Assembly (NCBI RefSeq): GCF_001279775.1
Contig: NZ_LGDG01000055.1
Location: 1 to 8,718 of the forward strand
Reading direction: 5' to 3'
Origin: Streptomyces sp. MMG1533
GTDB taxonomy: Bacteria; Actinomycetota; Actinomycetes; Streptomycetales; Streptomycetaceae
DNA length: 8,718 nt
The notes beneath the pieces are model-generated. The model did no database searches, was not told where the DNA came from, and worked only from the letters and a program-made list of their open reading frames with translations. Positions 5,172 through 8,718 of the stretch are shown piece by piece. The number at the start of each line of letters is the position of its first letter. Position 1 is the stretch's first letter. Position numbers and translations under genes: made by a program.

Positions 5172-7127
5172 ATGGGTGACTTCGCGGGACCGGAGTCGTC
5201 GCTGTCGGCGCCGACAGTCGGCCTGGAGCAGTGCCGGTGCGGCGCGACAGTGCGCGAGGGTGGGCCGGGGGCCGCCGAGGAGCGGTTCCGGGGGCTGCTG
5301 GAGGCGGCGCCGGACGCCATGGTCATCGTCGACGACACCGGGACCATCAAGCTCGTCAACGCCCAGACCGAGGCGCTGTTCGGCTACCGACGCGAGGAAC
5401 TGCTCGGCCGGCCGGTCGAGTTGCTGATGCCGCACCGCTTCCACGCCCAGCACACCGCGCACCGCGAGGGGTACGCCGCCAACCGCCAGGTGCGGCCGAT
5501 GGGTGCCGGGTTCGACCTGCACGGGCTGCGCAAGGACGGCACCGAGTTCCCCGTGGAGATCAGTCTGAGCCCCCTGGAGACCACGGACGGGCTGTTGGTG
5601 TCCGCCGCCGTACGCGACGTCAGCGACCGCAAGGCCGCCGAGGCCCGCATCAACGAACTGGCCGCGTTGGTCGAGTCGTCCCAGGACGCGATCCTCGCCA
5701 AGTCCCTCGACGGGTACATCACTTACTGGAACGCCGCCGCGCAGAGCCTCTACGGCTACACGGCCGAGGAGGCCATCGGCCGACACGTGTCCCTGCTCGC
5801 CCCGTCAGGCCTGGAGAACGAGATCAGTGTCCTGCTGGAGAGGCTGCGGCAAGGCGAGAAGGTCGATCACTTCGAGACGCTCCGGCTCACCAAGTCCGGC
5901 GCGTTGCTGGACGTCGACGTCACGCTGTGGCCGACCCGGGACACCGGCGGCACGGTGGTCGGCGCGTGCGCCATCGTGCGGGACATCAGCGACCGTAAGC
6001 GCGCGGAGGCCGAACTCACCGTCCTGTACGAGCAGCAGCGGCACATCGCGCTCACCCTTCAGCGCAGCCTCATGGGCACCCCGCCGGCCATCCCCGGTCT
6101 CGCCACAGCGAGCCGCTATCGGCCGGCCACACAGGGCGCCGGCGTGGGCGGCGACTGGTTCGACCTCATCCCGCTCGGCGCCGGACGGGTCGGTGTTCTC
6201 ATCGGCGACGTCATGGGCCGCGGTCTCGAAGCTGCCGCCGTCATGGGCCAGTTGCGCTCGGCGGCGCACGCGCTGGCCAAAACCGGCATGCAGCCGCGTC
6301 AGTTGATGCAGGCCCTGGACACCTGCGTCGCCGACCTTGACGTTCCCGACCAGCTGGTCACCTGCTGCTATCTGGTCATCGCCCCGGACACCGGCACCGT
6401 AACCGTCTGTTCCGCAGGCCACCTGCCCGTCCTCGTCCCGGTCCCGGGTGCCGGTGTCCGCCCCCTGCCCGCGCCCGTGAACGCCCCGCTCGGTGTGGGC
6501 GACATCCTCTATGAGCAGTCCTGTACGGAGATCCCACCCGGTGCCGCCCTCGTCCTCTACACCGACGGGCTGGTCGAGACACCCGGCAGCGACATCGATG
6601 TACGGGTGGGCGAACTCACCGCCGTACTCGACGAGTTCTTCATCGACGCCCCTAGCCTGGAGGCCGCCGCCGAGCACGTACTGGCCAGCCTTCTGCCCGA
6701 CGCCGACAGCCACGACGACGACGTCACCCTGCTCCTGGCCCAGCTTCCGGCCGCACCGCTGGCAACGCTCGGCACCGACCTCCCCGCCCTGCCGTCCTCC
6801 GTACACGAGGGGCGCGCCTTCCTCAGCAAGGCCCTCACCTCCTGGGAGTGCGCCGCTCCGGTGGAAGACGCCCTTCTCCTGCTGTCCGAAACCCTCACCA
6901 ACGCCGTCCAGCACGCCGAAGGCCCCATCGGCCTGCATCTGTGCCGCACCGCCACCGATCTCACCATCGAGGTCAGCGACCACAGCCCGCATCTCCCGCA
7001 GCCGCGCCTCGCGGCAGAACACGACGAATCCGGCCGTGGCCTCCTTCTCGTCCGCTCCCTCGCCGACAGTTGGGGCGTCCGCCCCACCGACGAGGGGAAG
7101 ACCACCTGGTTCACACTCAAGCTGTGA
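5172..7127 (+). CDS. PAS-PAS-SpoIIE/PP2C phosphatase with C-terminal anti-sigma-type HATPase
   Basis: Encodes 651 residues in four domains. PAS1 spans about 35-155 (EAAPDAMVIVDDTGTIKLVN, ending RDVSDRK) and PAS2 about 158-278 (ending RDISDRK). An RsbU/SpoIIE-like PP2C phosphatase spans about 290-525, with acidic metal-binding motifs GGDWFD (326-331), IGDVMGRG (344-351), YTDGLVE (463-469) and DDDVTLL (515-521). A GHKL ATPase of the RsbW/SpoIIAB type spans about 540-651, with N-box SETLTNAVQHA (572-582), VSDHSP (602-606) and ESGRGLLLV (619-627). Such proteins dephosphorylate, and may also phosphorylate, STAS anti-anti-sigma partners. No STAS or sigma gene lies in the window, so the partner is unknown. 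PAS1 has MPHRFHAQHTAHREGY, resembling the FixL heme-His region. A CRC pair (21-23) precedes it. The ATG at 5172 follows AGGGGG (5161-5166). Soluble, no membrane segment. Confidence 0.9.
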   Translation: MGDFAGPESSLSAPTVGLEQCRCGATVREGGPGAAEERFRGLLEAAPDAMVIVDDTGTIKLVNAQTEALFGYRREELLGRPVELLMPHRFHAQHTAHREGYAANRQVRPMGAGFDLHGLRKDGTEFPVEISLSPLETTDGLLVSAAVRDVSDRKAAEARINELAALVESSQDAILAKSLDGYITYWNAAAQSLYGYTAEEAIGRHVSLLAPSGLENEISVLLERLRQGEKVDHFETLRLTKSGALLDVDVTLWPTRDTGGTVVGACAIVRDISDRKRAEAELTVLYEQQRHIALTLQRSLMGTPPAIPGLATASRYRPATQGAGVGGDWFDLIPLGAGRVGVLIGDVMGRGLEAAAVMGQLRSAAHALAKTGMQPRQLMQALDTCVADLDVPDQLVTCCYLVIAPDTGTVTVCSAGHLPVLVPVPGAGVRPLPAPVNAPLGVGDILYEQSCTEIPPGAALVLYTDGLVETPGSDIDVRVGELTAVLDEFFIDAPSLEAAAEHVLASLLPDADSHDDDVTLLLAQLPAAPLATLGTDLPALPSSVHEGRAFLSKALTSWECAAPVEDALLLLSETLTNAVQHAEGPIGLHLCRTATDLTIEVSDHSPHLPQPRLAAEHDESGRGLLLVRSLADSWGVRPTDEGKTTWFTLKL

Positions 7128-7323
7128 GCCGCGCCGCACTGCCCGCAGGGCGCCTTGCCCACGACCGGCACCCCTGGGCCCGGCATCGGCCGGCCGCATC
7201 AGCCCGAGTTGCCGGTCGAGCGCGGGTTTTCGGCCACCACGTGTGACGTCCGGGGTCCGGCCGTCCCTCGGCGGAGCGCCGGCCAGCACCTCCACGAGGA
7301 TGATGCCGAGAACCCCTGGAAGA

Positions 7324-7339
7324 ATACCCGGCAGGGTAT
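7324..7339. promoter_or_regulatory. CsoR/CstR-like operator overlapping a possible -10
   Basis: ATACCC-GGCA-GGGTAT is a perfect 6-bp dyad with a 4-bp centre. CsoR-family repressors, which sense copper in CsoR and persulfide in CstR, bind sites of the form TACCC-N4/5-GGGTA, as in the Bacillus copZA operator. The right arm runs into TATAGC (7337-7342), which could serve as a -10 element, a usual place for such repressor sites. It lies 127 bp upstream of the OsmC start, and a rhodanese gene is nearby. Binding by this family is inferred. No csoR-like gene is in the window. Confidence 0.5.
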
Positions 7340-7361
7340 AGCGAAGCGACAGTCCGCACGA

Positions 7362-7375
7362 GGGCCGAAGGGCCC
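7362..7375. promoter_or_regulatory. 14-bp dyad resembling a DevR/DosR-type box
   Basis: GGGCC-GAAG-GGCCC is a perfect 5-bp-arm dyad with an A-rich centre, matching the generic layout GGGNC-N4-GNCCC of DosR/DevR-family sites. It lies about 90 bp upstream of the OsmC start. In DNA this rich in GC such a match has only modest weight, and it could equally be a small leader hairpin. Confidence 0.3.
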
Positions 7376-7466
7376 CCGCCGCACCCGGACGGCCTCTCGA
7401 TCAGCCACGCTCTCCGCGGTCCACTGGACGGTGGCAGCAACGTGAACCAGGGAGAAGGGCCAGGCC

Positions 7467-7919
7467 ATGACCGGCAGCGCACCGCAGACCGTGAGCACGA
7501 ACCAACCGCACGCCGCGGACGTGCACCGTTTCGAAGTCGCCCACGTCGATCACGACGCCTACACCGTGGACATCCGCGGCCACCGCCTCCAGGTCGACCA
7601 GCCCACCGAGGCAGGCGGCACGGACACCGCGCCCACTCCCACCGAGCTGTTCGCCGCGTCCCTGGCCACCTGCGTCGCCTTCTACGCCGGCCGCTACCTG
7701 CACCGCCACAACCTGCCCCGCACCGGCCTGCGGGTCCGCACGGAGTTCACCATGGCCGCCGACCGCCCGGCCCGCGTCGCCTCCCTGCGCGTCGTGGTCG
7801 TGCCGCCCCCGAAGCTCCCCGAGCAGCGCAGGGCGGCCCTGCTGGCCGTGGTCTCGCACTGCACGGTGCACAACACCCTCCGGCAGCCGCCCGAGATCGA
7901 TATCGAGCTGGAGCCATGA
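7467..7919 (+). CDS. OsmC/Ohr-family thiol peroxidase-like protein
   Basis: Encodes 150 residues, the usual length for OsmC-family proteins. The two redox cysteines lie in family contexts: ELFAASLATCVAFYAGRYL with Cys69, and VVSHCTVHNTL with Cys132, the latter close to the CPVHNTL form of the YhfA-like OsmC branch. The family reduces organic hydroperoxides, and some members act on other thiol-oxidised or persulfide species. The electron donor here is unknown, although a thioredoxin-like partner overlaps its end. The ATG at 7467 follows GGGAGAAGGG (7449-7459). The stop TGA is embedded in ATGA shared with the next start, so translational coupling is likely. Upstream dyads suggest control by a CsoR-type repressor. 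Cytoplasmic. Confidence 0.9.
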   Translation: MTGSAPQTVSTNQPHAADVHRFEVAHVDHDAYTVDIRGHRLQVDQPTEAGGTDTAPTPTELFAASLATCVAFYAGRYLHRHNLPRTGLRVRTEFTMAADRPARVASLRVVVVPPPKLPEQRRAALLAVVSHCTVHNTLRQPPEIDIELEP

Positions 7920-8020
7920 GCACGCCCGGTTCGGAGCTCGCGCTGATCGACTTCTGGGCGGCCTGGTGCGGACCGTGCTGTACGCCCAGCCGGGCGCTGC
8001 CGCTGCAGGCACTGGAGGCG
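7916..8020 (+). pseudogene. Thioredoxin-like remnant with WCGPC motif
   Basis: The start overlaps the osmC-like stop (ATGA). The first 21 residues end in ALIDFWAAWCGPC, an unmistakable thioredoxin active-site strand. After it only a short helix-like stretch (SRALPLQALEAPEAL) continues, and the sequence then becomes Arg/Ala-rich with no thioredoxin cis-Pro (SIPT-like) region. No stop occurs in any plus frame from 8020 to 8150, and this frame stays open to the window edge, wholly antisense to the rhodanese gene. I read it as a 3'-truncated thioredoxin gene, so the end given is where resemblance stops. The N-terminus is also about 15 residues shorter than in classical thioredoxin. A sequencing error or an unusual short protein remains possible. 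Confidence 0.55.
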
Positions 8021-8108
8021 CCGGAGGCACTCATCGGCGGGATCCGGGCGTCGGCATGGAGGACGTGCGCCGGCAGGCCGCGGGCCCGGCGGGAGCGAGC
8101 CGACGCTC

Positions 8109-8137
8109 AGGGCGCCCCCGGAGCCCGCGGGCGCCCT
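8109..8137. terminator. Hairpin between convergent thiol genes
   Basis: AGGGCGCCC (8109-8117) pairs perfectly with GGGCGCCCT (8129-8137) around an 11-base loop. It lies 12 bp beyond the stop of the minus-strand rhodanese gene and downstream of the OsmC/thioredoxin-remnant unit, so it probably terminates transcription from both sides. Confidence 0.6.
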
Positions 8138-8149
8138 CGATCGCGCCGC

Positions 8150-8718
8150 TCAGCGGCTGCGCAGGGCTGCGAGCGCGGCGTCGAGATCGGCCGGGCGGGG
8201 GCGGTTGTGGGGCAGCTTGCCGAGGACGACCGCCATACCGCATGTGTCGGTGAGCGCGGAGAAGACCAGGCCGCCCGCGATGCCGGCCGAGAGGAGCTGG
8301 AAGGCCGGGTGGACGAGCAGGCCGAGCACGAGAGCGAGGAGCACCACGGCGCCGGCCGTGAAGCGGACCTGGCGTTCCATGCTCCACCCGGCCCGGGTGT
8401 CGCAGGCCACCGGGCGGTGCAGATCGTGCCCGTCCGCGGCCCAGGCGCCGGTGCCGCCGGAGAGTGTGGCGGTGGGGATGCCCTGCTCGGCCAGCAGCTT
8501 GCAGGCGCTCTCGGAGCGGGCGCCGGACGCACACACGACGAGGAGGTCACCGCGCTCGGCGGCATGCCGTATCTCCGGCAGGGCCCGCCGGACGTGGTCG
8601 AGCGGGATGTTCAGGGCGCCGGGCAGGTGACCGGAGGCATACTCGGCGGGGGTGCGCACGTCGATGACGGTGAGTTCGTCCAGCCGGGTACGGGCCTGGT
8701 CGGTGCCGAGGGTGACGG
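8150..8718 (-). CDS. Rhodanese-DUF2892 sulfurtransferase, partial at 5' end
   Basis: The visible 188 residues run off the right edge, so the N-terminus is missing. The rhodanese domain shows LTVIDVRTPAEYASGHLPGA, the conserved opening, then an active-site loop VVCASGARS with its catalytic Cys at about visible residue 62, and GGTGAWAADGHDL at its end. After RAGWSMERQVR come two hydrophobic segments (FTAGAVVLLALVLGLLVHPA and LLSAGIAGGLVFSALTDTCG), matching the inner-membrane DUF2892 tail. The enzyme would transfer or accept sulfane sulfur at the cytoplasmic membrane face, and such fusions often sit in persulfide-detoxification loci under CsoR/CstR-type control. It is convergent with the OsmC unit. 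An internal GTG at 8659 is not the real start, because the domain extends upstream of it. Confidence 0.92.
   Translation of the reverse strand, partial: VTLGTDQARTRLDELTVIDVRTPAEYASGHLPGALNIPLDHVRRALPEIRHAAERGDLLVVCASGARSESACKLLAEQGIPTATLSGGTGAWAADGHDLHRPVACDTRAGWSMERQVRFTAGAVVLLALVLGLLVHPAFQLLSAGIAGGLVFSALTDTCGMAVVLGKLPHNRPRPADLDAALAALRSR

Larger units (their letters stand above)
7128..7466. other. Intergenic region upstream of OsmC gene
   Basis: The 339 bp between the regulator stop and the osmC-like start contain no supported gene. Near the left end CCGGC-ATCG-GCCGG (7180-7193) could be a weak terminator stem. The right half holds the two dyads listed separately (7324-7339 and 7362-7375) and about 90 bp of probable 5' leader. 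Short open frames on both strands lack ribosome binding sites and domain resemblance. Confidence 0.5.

Noticed and set aside
5805..7295. Minus-strand open frame of nearly 500 codons opposite the regulator
   Set aside because: It is a Gly/Arg/Asp-rich shadow of the conserved phosphatase and kinase domains on the other strand. No domain motif or ribosome binding site was seen.
7916..8718. An open frame of at least 267 codons on the plus strand, starting at the thioredoxin-like ATG and running off the window
   Set aside because: From 8150 on it is exactly antisense to the rhodanese codons and in the same triplet register, so it stays open simply because TTA, CTA and TCA codons are rare in this genome. 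Only the first 35 or so codons resemble a protein family.

Overview
The window reads as chromosomal DNA of a high-GC actinomycete, most likely Streptomyces or a close relative. Coding regions have near-uniform G/C third positions and strong GGAGG-type ribosome binding sites, and the families are typical of that group: Acg-like nitroreductases, an F420/PPOX-type small protein, and a PAS-PAS-SpoIIE phosphatase with a C-terminal anti-sigma-type kinase domain. I saw no TTA codon in the main genes. There are no rRNA or tRNA genes, no CRISPR array, no transposase and no phage genes.

Layout, left to right. (1) A G-quadruplex-like G tract (1-31) lies just beyond the stop codon of an Acg-family nitroreductase (minus, 39-1007). 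(2) A divergent control region (1008-1214) has a 10-bp inverted repeat with arms 31 bp apart and a separate 18-bp palindrome. It leads to a PPOX-fold flavin/F420-binding protein (plus, 1215-1658). (3) Convergent with that is a second, paralogous Acg-family nitroreductase (minus, 1775-2764). (4) A 428-bp divergent spacer with a 20-bp tandem repeat and a hairpin precedes a DASS/SLC13-type dicarboxylate transporter (plus, 3193-4689), which ends in a 17-bp perfect hairpin. (5) A 480-bp spacer with pyrimidine-rich 10/12-bp tandem repeats and a dyad leads to the multidomain regulator (plus, 5172-7127). (6) A 339-bp spacer carries a CsoR/CstR-like operator (ATACCC-N4-GGGTAT). It precedes an OsmC-family thiol peroxidase (plus, 7467-7919), whose stop overlaps the start of a thioredoxin-like WCGPC remnant. 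(7) Convergent with these is a rhodanese-DUF2892 protein (minus, 8150 to beyond the right edge).

Inferred theme: a redox, hypoxia and thiol-stress island. Two Acg-type flavoproteins and a PPOX protein would handle flavin or deazaflavin chemistry under low oxygen. The PAS-containing phosphatase/kinase is a plausible sensor controlling an anti-sigma/anti-anti-sigma switch, and its first PAS domain has a FixL-like His region. The OsmC, thioredoxin-like and rhodanese genes look like a thiol/persulfide module. No single operon covers the island. The orientations imply several transcription units, so the functional links rest on neighbourhood and candidate operators rather than on co-transcription.
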